Shown piece after piece: positions 17,055-26,896 of a stretch of 64,000 nt of DNA. Position numbers and translations under genes: made by a program. Every line of letters begins with the position of its first letter. The stretch's first letter is position 1. Source of the DNA: Chromatiales bacterium 21-64-14 (lineage in GTDB: Bacteria; Pseudomonadota; Gammaproteobacteria; 21-64-14); the NCBI GenBank assembly GCA_002255365.1, contig NCBI01000012.1, positions 1-64,000 of the forward strand, given 5' to 3'. The notes under the pieces are model-generated. The model was not told the DNA's origin and ran no database searches. It worked only from the letters and a program-made list of their open reading frames with translations.

Positions 17055-20000
17055 ATGGCGCTACCCGACAGCGTGCGAGGAATTCTGCAGCGCCCGGTCC
17101 TCTGGGTGCTGGTCTACGGTGCGCTGCTGGTGTACGGCGTCTACGCATTCCTGCACATCCCGGTGGAGGTGCTGCCCAACTTCCACTATCCCGTGATCAG
17201 CGTCATCACCCACTACCCCGGGGCCACCGCTGAGGAGCTGGAGAACACCATCGCGCGGCCCCTGGAGAGCGAACTCCTGGCGCTGCCGAATCTGGTGATG
17301 CTGCGCACCGTGATGGGGGAGGGCACGGTGCAGACAGACGTGCGGTTCCGCAACGGCACCAGCGCCGAGCAGGACTTGCAGGCGGTCTACAGCGCGGTGG
17401 ATCGTGCCCGCTCGCGCTTGCCGACCGGCGCGCGTCCCTACGCGGAGATCATGGGTGCGGCCATCGATGAGGTGGCGGACTACGCGGTGCAGATCCCGGC
17501 GGGGGTCGCGCCCATGCGCGTGCAGCGCGCGATCAAGACCCGCATCGTGCCAGCCTTGCGCGCGTTGCCCGGCGTGCGCCTGGTGGAGGTCTTTGGCAGC
17601 GGCGACGAGGCCCTGTGGGTGCAGCCGGATCCGCTGGCGATGCGCCATTACGGGGTGGGTTTCGCGGCCCTGACCCATGCCCTGAATCAGCAGGTGCTGC
17701 TGGGTCCGGCGGGCTATTTGTCCATCGGGCACCAGACCGTGTTGCTGGAGGCGCGCCATTTGCCCGAGCGCGCCAGCGAATTGCGCATGGTCCCGGTGCC
17801 GGGGCCGGCGGGCCCGATTCCCCTTGGGGCGCTGGCGCGGGTGGTGAGTGCGCCGGTGCCGATCCGCTACGCGGTGGATCTGGATGGCCGGCCCACCATC
17901 GCGATGATTGTGTTCAAACAGCCCGGCGCCTCCACCGTGCCGGTGACCCACGCGGTGGCCCAGACCCTGCAGCGCCTGCAGACCCAGCTTCCCGGCGGGG
18001 CGAGCTGGACGCGCGTCTACAGCCAGGGGCATCTGGTGGGCCTGATCTACCACGATCTGGTGCGCAACCTGCTCATCGGCGGACTGCTCGCAGTGGGGGT
18101 GCTGTTCTTCCTGCTCGGCACGCATCGCGGGGTGTGGGTGCTCGCGCTGAGCATTCCCATGGCCCTGCTGATGGGGATCGCCGGCCTGTATGCCGCGGGC
18201 CAGAGTCTCAACCTGCTGACCCTGGGGGCCTTGACCGTGGGGGTAGGCCTGCTGGCCGACGACGGCATCATCGTATTGGAGAGCATCTATCACCGCTGGG
18301 AGCAGGGCGACGGGGGGCTTGCCGGCGTCGCGCGCGGGTTGCGGGACATCGCGGGGCCGGACGTGACCGGGACCCTCACCACGGTCTCCGTGTTTCTGCC
18401 GTTACTGTTCGTAGGGGGGCTGGCGGGAATCTTCTTTGTCCCCTTCGCTTTGGCCATGGGATTGTCGCTGTTGGCGTCGCTGCTCATCTCCTTGACCTTG
18501 ATCCCGTTGCTGCTGAGCCTGGTGGGTTCGCAGCCGCACCAGCGGGCGGCGGGCGCGGCGTGGGTGGAATGGCTGGCGGATCGGAATCAACGGTTATTGA
18601 ACTGGACCCTGCGCCATCCGCGCGGCAGCTTGGCGGGCGCGGTGGCATTGTTTCTAGCCAGTCTGGTGGCCCTGACGGTGGTGCCGATCCACTTTCTCCC
18701 GCTGCCCAACGAAGGCGTGCTGCTGGAGAGCTTCACCCTGCCGCCCGGTTCGTCCTTGGCCCAGACCCAGGCCGCGGTGAACCAGATGACCCGGCAACTG
18801 CGCGCCGATCCGGATGTGGAACACGTCTTCGCGCGCATCGGTTCGGCGGGGTCGACCAGCTACACCGAGCACAACTTCGCCGGTGAGATCCAGGTGGTGC
18901 TCAAGCCCAAGGTGGCGGTGCAGAGCCTCGACGCGCTGGCCGCGCGCCTGTTGCGCGAGTCGCGTGTCCCGGCGGTGCAGCGCAGCGTCGACACCCCCAC
19001 CATCGAACGAGTGGGGGAGAGCCTGTCGGGCTTGCCGCAACCGTTCGTGATCCGCTTGTTCGGGAGCCACATCCCGGAACTGCGCCGCCTGTCCAAGGAA
19101 GTGGTGCAACGCCTGCGTGGCGTCCCGGCGTTGGCGGACCTGTTCAACAACGACGCCTATCCCGTCACCCAACTCCAGATCCGCCCGCGGACCGCGGCCT
19201 TGGCCTTGTACGGTGTGACCCCGGCGGCGCTCTACGCGCAACTGCGCCCGGCGCTCGGCGGCGAGGTGGTGGCGCGCATACCCCAGGGCAACTACCACCT
19301 TGACCTCTACGAGCGGCTGGCGGATGCACCGCACCTGGGGCTGCAGGGCCTCGCGGCCTTGTTGATCCACACCGACAAGGGCTGGACGCCATTGGGACAG
19401 TTGGCGCAGCTCACGCTGGTGGCTGGACCCAACCAGATCCGCCACGTGAACGGCGCACGCGCGCTGGATATTCTGGGCACGCCCACCGGGTCTTTGGGAA
19501 GTGCCGTCACGGAGGCGCGCGCGGCCCTCAAGTCCCTGCATCTGCCCGCCGGGTATCGGGTGGCGTTCGGTGGGCTGTTCCCGCGCCTGGAGAAGGCCGC
19601 GGCCGGCCTCGGCATCGCGGCGCTGGGGGCCTTCGCGCTGATGGTGGGCATCCTGATATTGCAGTTCGACGGGCTGCGCCTGCCGGGAATCCTGCTCCTG
19701 CAGATGCCGTTGGCGTTTACCGGCGCCGCGCTCACCCTGGCGGTCAGTGGCCGCGGATTGAACGCCATCGGCCTGGTGGGCATCCTGACCCTGGTGGGGA
19801 TCAGTCTCAACCACGGGATCGTGCTGCTGCACCGCGCGCGGCGCAACGAGATGGATGGCATGGACGTCGAGGCAGCCATCCGCGAGGCGGTGCGGGTGCG
19901 GTTCCGGCCGATTCTGCTGACCACCCTCACCGCGATACTGGGAATGCTGCCCACCGCCCTGGGTTGGGGTCTGGGCGCCGCGCCGGAGCAGGGCTTGGCG

Positions 20001-20099
20001 CTGGTGATCCTGGGCGGTGTGGTGTGGAGTTCGCTGCTGAGCACCAACCTGATCCCGGCCCTGTACCTGCACTGGCATCGCCCGCCTGCCCACGCCTGA
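17055..20099 (+). CDS. RND efflux transporter
   Basis: 1014-residue inner-membrane RND pump with the twofold 6-TM architecture and large periplasmic loops after TM1 and TM7. The N-terminal motif EVLPNFHYPVISVITHYPGAT, TM4 with the proton-relay acidic pair (GLLADDGIIVLES) and TM10-12 ending in PILLTTLTAILGMLPTALG identify the family. The Asp pair is intact. Substrate class (drugs or metals) is not clear; the CzcA-type Met/Glu metal motifs were not recognised. It closes the first tripartite operon. Confidence 0.92.
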   Translation: MALPDSVRGILQRPVLWVLVYGALLVYGVYAFLHIPVEVLPNFHYPVISVITHYPGATAEELENTIARPLESELLALPNLVMLRTVMGEGTVQTDVRFRNGTSAEQDLQAVYSAVDRARSRLPTGARPYAEIMGAAIDEVADYAVQIPAGVAPMRVQRAIKTRIVPALRALPGVRLVEVFGSGDEALWVQPDPLAMRHYGVGFAALTHALNQQVLLGPAGYLSIGHQTVLLEARHLPERASELRMVPVPGPAGPIPLGALARVVSAPVPIRYAVDLDGRPTIAMIVFKQPGASTVPVTHAVAQTLQRLQTQLPGGASWTRVYSQGHLVGLIYHDLVRNLLIGGLLAVGVLFFLLGTHRGVWVLALSIPMALLMGIAGLYAAGQSLNLLTLGALTVGVGLLADDGIIVLESIYHRWEQGDGGLAGVARGLRDIAGPDVTGTLTTVSVFLPLLFVGGLAGIFFVPFALAMGLSLLASLLISLTLIPLLLSLVGSQPHQRAAGAAWVEWLADRNQRLLNWTLRHPRGSLAGAVALFLASLVALTVVPIHFLPLPNEGVLLESFTLPPGSSLAQTQAAVNQMTRQLRADPDVEHVFARIGSAGSTSYTEHNFAGEIQVVLKPKVAVQSLDALAARLLRESRVPAVQRSVDTPTIERVGESLSGLPQPFVIRLFGSHIPELRRLSKEVVQRLRGVPALADLFNNDAYPVTQLQIRPRTAALALYGVTPAALYAQLRPALGGEVVARIPQGNYHLDLYERLADAPHLGLQGLAALLIHTDKGWTPLGQLAQLTLVAGPNQIRHVNGARALDILGTPTGSLGSAVTEARAALKSLHLPAGYRVAFGGLFPRLEKAAAGLGIAALGAFALMVGILILQFDGLRLPGILLLQMPLAFTGAALTLAVSGRGLNAIGLVGILTLVGISLNHGIVLLHRARRNEMDGMDVEAAIREAVRVRFRPILLTTLTAILGMLPTALGWGLGAAPEQGLALVILGGVVWSSLLSTNLIPALYLHWHRPPAHA

Positions 20100-20648
20100 G
20101 GGCTGGGTAAGCCGTGGCGCCGGCCCTAAGCCTACCCCCGGATCGTCGTGACCCTGCGTGGTCGGAGCCCCGTTGGACGGGGCGCGGCTCAGGTTCTGCC
20201 CCGTATGGGCGAGGTCGCCACTTCCGGTGGACCATGCGGGTACCCGGTAGGCGGTCCGAACGATCGGGTACCAGCGGCGCCGGACCGGCCGCCACGGTCC
20301 AATTCCGATTAGGCGAAGCCCTTTTTCTCTAGCCCGCCACGGGTCCGGCGGCGTCCCGCCGTGTTGTCTTCGGGTCCCTACCTAGGGCAATATGTAGTGT
20401 GGATGGCTACATACATAGCCATAGGACGTGGTGTCGTTTTGTCACGGTCGTCCTCAGCCTGGCGTCCTCGGTGAACTTCCCGCCCGGCACCGCGATCCAA
20501 CCACCATGACAGTGATGGGTTTGCCGGCCGTTGGCCGCTATTGGAGTCAGAGTAGGCAGAGCCGGTCCAGGCGCCGTAGTGATCCGGCCGCCCCGCGGCG
20601 CGGCGACTGACTGGGAAGTGCCGACCGTAATCGGCGAAGGAGCATGAA
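20100..20648. other. Intergenic, no supported gene
   Basis: 549 nt between the RND operon and the next envelope gene pair. It contains GC-rich palindromic stretches and a locally AT-richer section near 20385-20445. A minus-strand frame here is only a shadow of downstream coding. The AT-richer section may hold the promoter of the 20649 gene. Confidence 0.4.
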
Positions 20649-21101
20649 ATGAAGGCTAGCTGGCTGGCGTTGGCGGCGTTGGTGATCCTGTTGGGCACCG
20701 GGCCGGTGCGGGCGGCGACCCTGGTGGACGGGACCGTGCGTATCGAGCAGCATATGGCGGGGGGGCCGGCCATGGTTTATGGCGGCTTCGGGTTGCGCCG
20801 GGTGGATCGGGATGAGTGGCGTGGTGACGGCGGCGGTTGGCGCGGTGGCTGGCGCGGTGACGGCGGTGACTGGGGTGACGACTGGGGTGACGACTGGGGC
20901 CCGGTATGGGCTCCCCCACCGGTCTATTATTATCCGCCGCGGACCCGCATCATCGTGACGCCGCCCCCGCCGACCCGGTATGTTGCGCCGGAGCGGCAGT
21001 ATTTCTGGTATTACTGCGAGGGCCCGAAGGGCTATTACCCCTATGTGAAGACGTGTCCGGGGGGTTGGATGAAGGTGGTGCCGCGGGCGCCGCGGAACTG
21101 A
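20649..21101 (+). CDS. Small exported Gly/Trp/Pro-rich envelope protein
   Basis: 150-residue protein with a signal peptide (LAALVILLGTGPVRAA). A low-complexity middle contains repeated W-(R/G)-G-(D/G) units and a twice-repeated GDDW (about residues 56-82). A Pro-rich stretch follows, then the conserved C-terminal module with an aromatic-Tyr-Cys start, a YYPYV core and CPGGWMKV end. Two Cys in that module could form a disulfide. Such modules recur in small proteobacterial envelope proteins of unknown function, often beside Gly-zipper lipoproteins, as here. GAAGGAG precedes the ATG. Confidence 0.8.
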   Translation: MKASWLALAALVILLGTGPVRAATLVDGTVRIEQHMAGGPAMVYGGFGLRRVDRDEWRGDGGGWRGGWRGDGGDWGDDWGDDWGPVWAPPPVYYYPPRTRIIVTPPPPTRYVAPERQYFWYYCEGPKGYYPYVKTCPGGWMKVVPRAPRN

Positions 21102-21116
21102 CGAGAGGAAATCCGT

Positions 21117-21662
21117 ATGAATCACAGACTGACGGCGTGGGTGCTGGTAGCGGCGGTGGGGTCGCTCGGCGGCTGCGCGACGATCCCCACGGGTCCCAGT
21201 GTCATGGTGCTTCCCGGCCATGGCAAGTCCTTCGATCAGTTCCAGGAGGACAACGCCGTGTGCCGCCAGTATGCTCGCGCCCAGCTCAACGGCGTCACCG
21301 CCGGCCAGGCGTCCAAGATGAATACGCTGGAGAGCGCCGGAGCGGGTGCCCTGCTGGGCGGCGCCCTGGGCGCCGCCATGGGGGAGGGCCGGGGCGCGGC
21401 GATCGGCGCCGCGAGCGGCGCGGCACTGGGTACGGTGGTGGGTTCCTCCAACGGATCCCAGGACGCCGGTGGCATACAGCAGCGCTACAACTTTGCCTAT
21501 GAGCAGTGCATGTACGCGAAGGGAAATCAGATTCCGGTGCGTGGAGGCTTCCGGGGCGCGCCGCGCCGCAGTCCCCATTATCCGCCGCCTCCGCCACCCG
21601 GCGCGCGCGATTACCCACCACCGCCCCCCGGTGCGGCTCCTCCGGGTGAGGGTGGCGATTAG
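21117..21662 (+). CDS. Gly-zipper outer-membrane lipoprotein
   Basis: 181-residue lipoprotein. The signal peptide ends in a lipobox (LGGC, Cys at about residue 20). A conserved QFQEDNAVCRQYA segment is followed by a glycine zipper (AGALLGGALGAAMGEGRGAAIGAASGAALG, given here as its repeating Gly-x3-Gly pattern over about residues 75-105), a YEQCMYAKGN motif and a Pro-rich tail. Members of the YMGG-like/Gly-zipper group insert in or span membranes. GAGAGGAAA precedes the start, 16 nt after the previous gene, so the pair is probably an operon. Confidence 0.82.
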   Translation: MNHRLTAWVLVAAVGSLGGCATIPTGPSVMVLPGHGKSFDQFQEDNAVCRQYARAQLNGVTAGQASKMNTLESAGAGALLGGALGAAMGEGRGAAIGAASGAALGTVVGSSNGSQDAGGIQQRYNFAYEQCMYAKGNQIPVRGGFRGAPRRSPHYPPPPPPGARDYPPPPPGAAPPGEGGD

Positions 21663-21728
21663 CGGTCCGCAGCGGCCGGGCCCGTGGGGGTCCGGCCCGC
21701 CGGCGACGGGAATCCCGAGGTGTTGTCC

Positions 21729-22871
21729 ATGGATCTGAAAACGCGGGGTGTGGTCCCTGCGGCGCTGCGAGCGTGTGCCTTGGCCGGGATCGGGATCGCA
21801 CTGACCCTCGGGGGGGCGGCGACCCGCTGCCGCGCGGCGTCCTTTCCCTATCCCAGCGGCGCGGCCAACGTGGTGGGGCACATCAGGGTGGTCACGGCAC
21901 GCGCCGATACGACGCTTTTGGATATCGCGCGCCACTACGACGTGGGTTACAACGAGATCGTAGGGGCTAATCCCGATGTGAACCCCTGGTTGCCCGGGGC
22001 CGGCACCCGGGTGGTGGTACCCACGGAATATGTACTGCCGCCCAAGCCCTGGGTGGGGATCATCGTCAACCTGCCCGCACGCCGGCTGTTCTATTTTCCG
22101 CCGGTTACGAAGCGCAACCCCGTGGCGCGCGTGTATACCTTTCCCGTGGGTATCTTCCAGCACGGCTGGCCGGACCCGCTCGGCCGTACCCGGATCGTAG
22201 CCAAACAGCGGATGCCACGCTGGGTGGTGCCCGAAGACATCCGCCTGCAGCACGCCCGGCAAGGTGATCCGCTGCCCAAGGTGGTGCCCCCCGGGCCCGA
22301 GAACCCGATGGGGGAGCTGGCGTTGCAGACCGGGTTCCCGGAGATCTACATCCATGGGACCAGCCGGCCCTGGGGGGTGGGGATGCGGCCGAGCCACGGC
22401 TGCTTCCACCTGTTTCCGGAGGATGCCGTGACCCTGTTTCGCGCGGTGCGCGTGGGTACGCCGGTGCGTATCATCGACGCGCCCGACCTGGTGGGCCAGC
22501 GCAGCGGAATCACCTTGTACCTGGAGACCTTTCCGCCTCTGCACAGCTACCAGCATGGGGGGTCGGATCTGCAGCGCACCATCGATGCCATCACGGCCTA
22601 TATGGTGCACACCGGTCAGCATTGGTCCGTGGACTGGTCCCGGGTGCGGCGTTTGGCCGGGCGCGTGGATTCATTGCCGACGCCGGTTTCTGTGGGATCA
22701 CCCACGCTGCATCGGATTCTGGCCGCGGTGCCGGCGCAACCTTACGGTTTCCTGCCCTATGGCGTGGATGCCAACAGCGCCGCGCCACCGCCGGATGTTA
22801 CCGCCAGCGCCGGTTCCTCCCTACGGGCCGATCTGCCACCGCAGGCACGAACGCCGGCCACGCCACACTAG
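21729..22871 (+). CDS. LysM-YkuD L,D-transpeptidase (ErfK/YbiS type)
   Basis: 380-residue periplasmic enzyme that links murein or lipoprotein through meso-diaminopimelate. The signal peptide spans about residues 11-36. A LysM-like domain (TTLLDIARHYDVGYNEIVGANP) is followed by the YkuD catalytic domain with IHGTSRPW and SHGCFHL, the latter holding nucleophile Cys225. The family's Arg/Asn after the Cys is replaced by Phe-His-Leu, a common variant. ATG 21729 is chosen because the signal peptide starts there. The extra C-terminal about 90 residues resemble the tail of ErfK-type enzymes. Confidence 0.9.
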   Translation: MDLKTRGVVPAALRACALAGIGIALTLGGAATRCRAASFPYPSGAANVVGHIRVVTARADTTLLDIARHYDVGYNEIVGANPDVNPWLPGAGTRVVVPTEYVLPPKPWVGIIVNLPARRLFYFPPVTKRNPVARVYTFPVGIFQHGWPDPLGRTRIVAKQRMPRWVVPEDIRLQHARQGDPLPKVVPPGPENPMGELALQTGFPEIYIHGTSRPWGVGMRPSHGCFHLFPEDAVTLFRAVRVGTPVRIIDAPDLVGQRSGITLYLETFPPLHSYQHGGSDLQRTIDAITAYMVHTGQHWSVDWSRVRRLAGRVDSLPTPVSVGSPTLHRILAAVPAQPYGFLPYGVDANSAAPPPDVTASAGSSLRADLPPQARTPATPH

Positions 22872-23069
22872 CTCGTGTTTGTCGCCGGTTTCCGGCCGCG
22901 ATTGCCGCCGTCCGCGTCGGCTGCGGGGACCCTCTGCGCGCGGTCCCGCGGCGCCGCAATGCCTGGACGACGGACACCCGTGGGCAATCCGGGTCTAGTC
23001 CTGGCAAACGTCCCCGCAAGCCCGGTAGCATGGTCCCGTCCATAGTCCCCCACAGCCGGGAGCCGGTCC

Positions 23070-24911
23070 TTGCCGTCCATCCAGCCTGATGAAACCCCGG
23101 AGCATCGGGCCCGCGACATCCTGCGCCGTGTGTTCGGCTATGACGGGTTCCGGCTCCACCAGAGGGAGATTATCGACCACGTCATCGGCGGTGGTGACGC
23201 GCTGGTGCTGATGCCCACCGGTGGGGGAAAGTCCCTTTGCTATCAGATTCCGGCCCTGGCCCGTTCCGGCACCGCGATCGTCGTCTCACCCCTGATCGCC
23301 CTGATGCAGGATCAGGTCACGGCATTGCGCCAGTCCGGTGTGCGCGCCGCGTTCCTGAATTCCTCGCTGAGCCAGGATGAGGCGCGTGCGGTGGAGGCCG
23401 CGTTGCTGGGGGGACGGTTGGATTTGCTCTACGTGGCGCCGGAACGCCTGCTGATGGACCGGACCCTCGACCTGCTGGAACGGGTGCCAATCGCGCTGTT
23501 CGCCATCGACGAGGCGCACTGCGTCTCCCAATGGGGCCACGACTTCCGCCCCGAATATATCCAGCTGTCGGTGCTGCACGAGCGTTTTCCCGGTGTGCCA
23601 AGGATCGCGCTTACCGCGACCGCCGATGTCCCTACGCGGCGCGAGATCGTTGAGCGACTGGGATTGCAGGGTGCGCGGTCGTTCGTGAGCGGTTTCGACC
23701 GTCCCAACATCCGCTATCGCATCATGGAGAACCCCGGCAACGCCAGGGAGGCCCTGCTGCGCTTCATCCGCACCGAACATGACGGGGAGGCCGGTATCGT
23801 CTACTGCTTGTCCCGCAAGCGGGTGGAGGAAATCGCCGCTTGGCTGGCCGGCAACGGGCTGCTGGCGCTGCCCTATCACGCCGGAATGGGCTCCGAGGCG
23901 CGGCAGCGCCATCAGCAGCGCTTCGTGCGGGAGGACGGGGTGATCATCGTGGCCACTATCGCCTTTGGAATGGGCATCGACAAACCGGACGTGCGTTTCG
24001 TTGCCCATCTCAACCTGCCCAGGAGCCTGGAGTCCTACTATCAGGAGACTGGGCGCGCCGGGCGCGACGGTCTCCCGGCGGATGCCTGGATGGTGTATGG
24101 CCTGCAGGACGTCATCACGCTGCGGCGCATGCAGGAGGGTTCCGATGCCGCTGAGGCCCACAAGCGGGTCGAACGCCACAAGTTGGAGGCGATGCTGGGG
24201 TTCTGCGAGCTGACCAGTTGCCGTCGCCAGGCCCTGCTACGCTATTTCGATGACCCTCTGGAACGGCCCTGCGGCAACTGCGATACCTGTTTGGAGCCGC
24301 CACAGACTTGGGACGCCACTACTGCTGCCCAGAAAGCCCTGTCCTGCGTGCACCGCACCGGTCAACGCTTCGGAGTGAACCATCTCATCGACGTGTTGCT
24401 GGGCGCACGCAATGAACGTGTGCAGCGTTGGGGACACGATCGGCTCAGTACCTACGGCATCGGGACCGAACTGGACCAGATCGGCTGGCGCAACCTGTTT
24501 CGTCAGTTGATCGCCCGCGGATTGCTGGCGGTGGATCTGGAGGGGCACGGTGGTCTGGCGCTGACTGAGGCCAGCCGCCCGGTGCTGCGCGGGGAACAGC
24601 GGCTCATGTTGCGCGAAGTGGCGAAGGCCGCCAAGGCCGCGCGCCGCGACCGCGTGGCCGCCGTTTTTGCCACCGCGGCACAGCAGACCCTCTGGGCGGC
24701 GCTGCGCCGCCGCCGTCAGGAACTGGCGGAGGTCCAGGGGGTGCCCGCCTATGTGATCTTCCATGACGCAACGCTCCGCGAGATGGTGGAACAGCACCCG
24801 GACACCCTGGCGGGGATGGCGCGGCTGCCGGGGATCGGAGAGCGTAAGCTCGCGGCCTATGGCGGGGATTTCCTGGCGGTGATCCGTGACCACGTTGGCG
24901 GTGCGCCGTGA
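23070..24911 (+). CDS. recQ: ATP-dependent DNA helicase RecQ
   Basis: 613-residue RecQ. Walker A is MPTGGGKS (residues 48-55), DEAH is at 147-150, and the aromatic-rich loop ([11 protein letters not shown]) is followed by motif [12 protein letters not shown]. The zinc-binding cysteines lie at about 379-407, followed by the winged helix and a C-terminal HRDC domain. The start is TTG 23070, preceded by GGGAG. It unwinds recombination intermediates and acts with RecFOR. Length and domain order are canonical. Confidence 0.95.
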   Translation: MPSIQPDETPEHRARDILRRVFGYDGFRLHQREIIDHVIGGGDALVLMPTGGGKSLCYQIPALARSGTAIVVSPLIALMQDQVTALRQSGVRAAFLNSSLSQDEARAVEAALLGGRLDLLYVAPERLLMDRTLDLLERVPIALFAIDEAHCVSQWGHDFRPEYIQLSVLHERFPGVPRIALTATADVPTRREIVERLGLQGARSFVSGFDRPNIRYRIMENPGNAREALLRFIRTEHDGEAGIVYCLSRKRVEEIAAWLAGNGLLALPYHAGMGSEARQRHQQRFVREDGVIIVATIAFGMGIDKPDVRFVAHLNLPRSLESYYQETGRAGRDGLPADAWMVYGLQDVITLRRMQEGSDAAEAHKRVERHKLEAMLGFCELTSCRRQALLRYFDDPLERPCGNCDTCLEPPQTWDATTAAQKALSCVHRTGQRFGVNHLIDVLLGARNERVQRWGHDRLSTYGIGTELDQIGWRNLFRQLIARGLLAVDLEGHGGLALTEASRPVLRGEQRLMLREVAKAAKAARRDRVAAVFATAAQQTLWAALRRRRQELAEVQGVPAYVIFHDATLREMVEQHPDTLAGMARLPGIGERKLAAYGGDFLAVIRDHVGGAP

Positions 24912-25100
24912 TGGCGTGTGTCATCCCCGTCCGGGGCGCCGGGGGGCATCCGCGCGGGCATCCTGCGGCGCTTGGTGTGCAGTCCAGGCGCCGTGGTGCG
25001 GCCGGCTTGTCGGATTCGCCGCACCCGGCCCGGGCGCCCGGCCGGTACGCCCGGCCCATGCGCATGCCTGCGCCATGGGGTGTTCAGAGGGGTCGCGTCC

Positions 25101-25556
25101 ATGCGGGTATGGATTGACGCGGACGCGTGTCCGGCGGTAGTGAAGGAAATTCTGTTCCGCGCCGCGGAGCGGGTGCGCGTCGAGCTGACGCTGGTGGCGA
25201 ATCAGCCCCTGCGGGTTCCGCCGTCCCGGTACATCAAGGCCATTCAGGTGGCCCCCGGTTTCGACGTAGCGGACAACCAGATCGTCCTTTTGCTCCAGCC
25301 CGGGGACCTGGTGGTTACCGCGGATATCCCGCTCGCCTCCGAGGTGGTGAAGAAGGGCGCCTACGCCCTCAACCCCCGGGGTGAGTTCTATTCCGAGGAC
25401 AACATCCGGCAGCGTCTGGCGATGCGCAACCTGATGGACGAACTGCGCAGCAGCGGCGTGGTCAGCGGCGGGCCGGCGCCGCTCAATCAGCGTGACCGTC
25501 AAGCGTTTGCCAACCAGCTCGACCGCTTCCTAACCAAACACCATTCGGGTGACTGA
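25101..25556 (+). CDS. yaiI: YaiI/YqxD family protein (DUF188)
   Basis: 151-residue protein of the YaiI/YqxD family, a PIN-like fold. The N terminus has the signature [14 protein letters not shown] with acidic residues; later come [10 protein letters not shown] and the [12 protein letters not shown] stretch. ATG 25101 is chosen because the family starts at these residues; the longer frame upstream lacks homology. No biochemical role is established. It stands in the gap between recQ and the convergent tonB operon. Confidence 0.9.
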   Translation: MRVWIDADACPAVVKEILFRAAERVRVELTLVANQPLRVPPSRYIKAIQVAPGFDVADNQIVLLLQPGDLVVTADIPLASEVVKKGAYALNPRGEFYSEDNIRQRLAMRNLMDELRSSGVVSGGPAPLNQRDRQAFANQLDRFLTKHHSGD

Positions 25557-25727
25557 ATGGCGGGGATTGCATCCGGGTTTGACGGGGTGCCGGTAGATAC
25601 CGGTTCGCCCGATCCGGGTACCGCTGGCGGCGGGCCGCGTTTCGGATGGTGCATCGGGATTGCGCAGTGGCTGTTTCTGGATCAGGCGCCAAGCAATTCC
25701 GCGGGATGAGCCGCGTTTGCTCATGCC

Positions 25728-26498
25728 TCAATATTCGGTGTACAGCTTCCGGTAGCCGTAGAAATTCATATAGATCACCAGTTCGATATGGGCGGTCTGA
25801 CGTTTCAGGTCAGTGGGGAATGGGGCGAATGGGGCGGACATGCGCACGATCCGTTCCGCGTCGTGGTCCAGAGCGTCGTTACTCGATGAATGCAGGAGCT
25901 TGAGATTCACCAGGCCTCCCTGACGGTCGATGATCAACCGCACCACCGTGACGCCGGTCAGGGCGCCTGGGTAGTTCAGGTTGCCGATCGCCTGGAGCTT
26001 GCGCAGAACGGAGGCGATGTAATAGTGGGCCACCAGCGTGTGCGGGTCATGAATCTGCAGCACCGAGCGGCGACTCGCGGTGGCGTCCGCCACCGCGTCC
26101 GCGACCTGGGATCGCAAGGTCGCCCAATTCAGGGGCGGATGGCTGGGTGCCGGTGGGCGCTGGGCGCGTGGCACCGGCATTGTCCCGCGCGGCTGTGCCG
26201 GCACCGTCCGCGGCGGGGCGGTGGGCAACGCGGGCTGACGACGCACCGTGGGCCGTGGCGGGACCGGTGCCGGCGCGGCGGGCCGGGCAGGCGCGCCGCC
26301 CGGCGCGGCGGGTAGCTCGTAGATACGCGCCTCCACCGGCTTGGTGGGGGCGACCGGCACCATCATCGGGCTCTTGAGCAGCCGCCCCACGCCCAGCAGG
26401 CCGAGCAGCACCAGCAGCACCGCCACGGCCAGGACCCAGGCGAGGCGGCGGGCAGGGTCGTCGGGCGCCCCGGGGCCCAGTAGGACCGCCTCACTCAT
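25728..26498 (-). CDS. tonB: TonB-like energy transducer
   Basis: 256-residue protein with one N-terminal TM helix (LAWVLAVAVLLVLLGLLGVG), a Pro/Ala-rich periplasmic spacer (about residues 65-125) and a C-terminal TonB-like domain (YPGALTGVTVVRLIIDRQGGLVNLKLLHSSSN region). It is the last gene of exbB-exbD-tonB and overlaps exbD by 4 nt. It should transmit proton-motive force to outer-membrane receptors; none of those is in the window. Confidence 0.88.
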   Translation of the reverse strand: MSEAVLLGPGAPDDPARRLAWVLAVAVLLVLLGLLGVGRLLKSPMMVPVAPTKPVEARIYELPAAPGGAPARPAAPAPVPPRPTVRRQPALPTAPPRTVPAQPRGTMPVPRAQRPPAPSHPPLNWATLRSQVADAVADATASRRSVLQIHDPHTLVAHYYIASVLRKLQAIGNLNYPGALTGVTVVRLIIDRQGGLVNLKLLHSSSNDALDHDAERIVRMSAPFAPFPTDLKRQTAHIELVIYMNFYGYRKLYTEY

Positions 26499-26896
26499 GG
26501 GCGCTTGATGGCGATCAGGAACCGGTTCGCGCCTGCCTGGCGGGCCGCCAGCATCGCGCGCACCACCACGCCGTTGCGGGCCGCGCGGTCCGCGGAGACG
26601 ATCACCGCCGGATCGGTGCCCTTGAGCAAGGGCTTGAGGGTAGTGGCCAGGGTGTCCACGGTGACCGGCGTGTGGTTCACAAAGATGCGGTTTTGTTCCG
26701 TGACCGTCAGGGTCACCGGCTCCTCGGTCTGCATGGTCTCGGCCTTGCCCTTGGGCAGATTCACCGGGAGCGAGTGCAGATTCTGCATCGTCAGCGAGGC
26801 GAGCATGAAGGTCGCGAGCAGGAAGAACATCACGTCGATCATCGGGATGATCTCGATGCGTCCGCGCCGGAATTCCCGGGACTTACGCCGCTTCAT
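26495..26896 (-). CDS. exbD: ExbD/TolR biopolymer transport protein
   Basis: 133-residue protein with a short cytoplasmic head, one TM helix (IIPMIDVMFFLLATFMLASL) carrying the essential Asp, and a periplasmic domain ending in AGANRFLIAIKRP. The IDVMFFLL motif is diagnostic for ExbD. It overlaps both exbB (14 nt) and tonB (4 nt), so the three are translationally coupled. Confidence 0.92.
   Translation of the reverse strand: MKRRKSREFRRGRIEIIPMIDVMFFLLATFMLASLTMQNLHSLPVNLPKGKAETMQTEEPVTLTVTEQNRIFVNHTPVTVDTLATTLKPLLKGTDPAVIVSADRAARNGVVVRAMLAARQAGANRFLIAIKRP

Noticed and set aside
18654..20093. Long minus-strand frame opposite the RND pump
   Set aside because: Antisense to a clearly conserved RND gene; composition is Gln/Arg/His-rich with no domain.
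20547..22622. Very long minus-strand frame (691 codons)
   Set aside because: It is antisense to the exported protein, Gly-zipper lipoprotein and L,D-transpeptidase genes, is His/Arg/Gly-rich, and is a shadow typical of GC-rich DNA.
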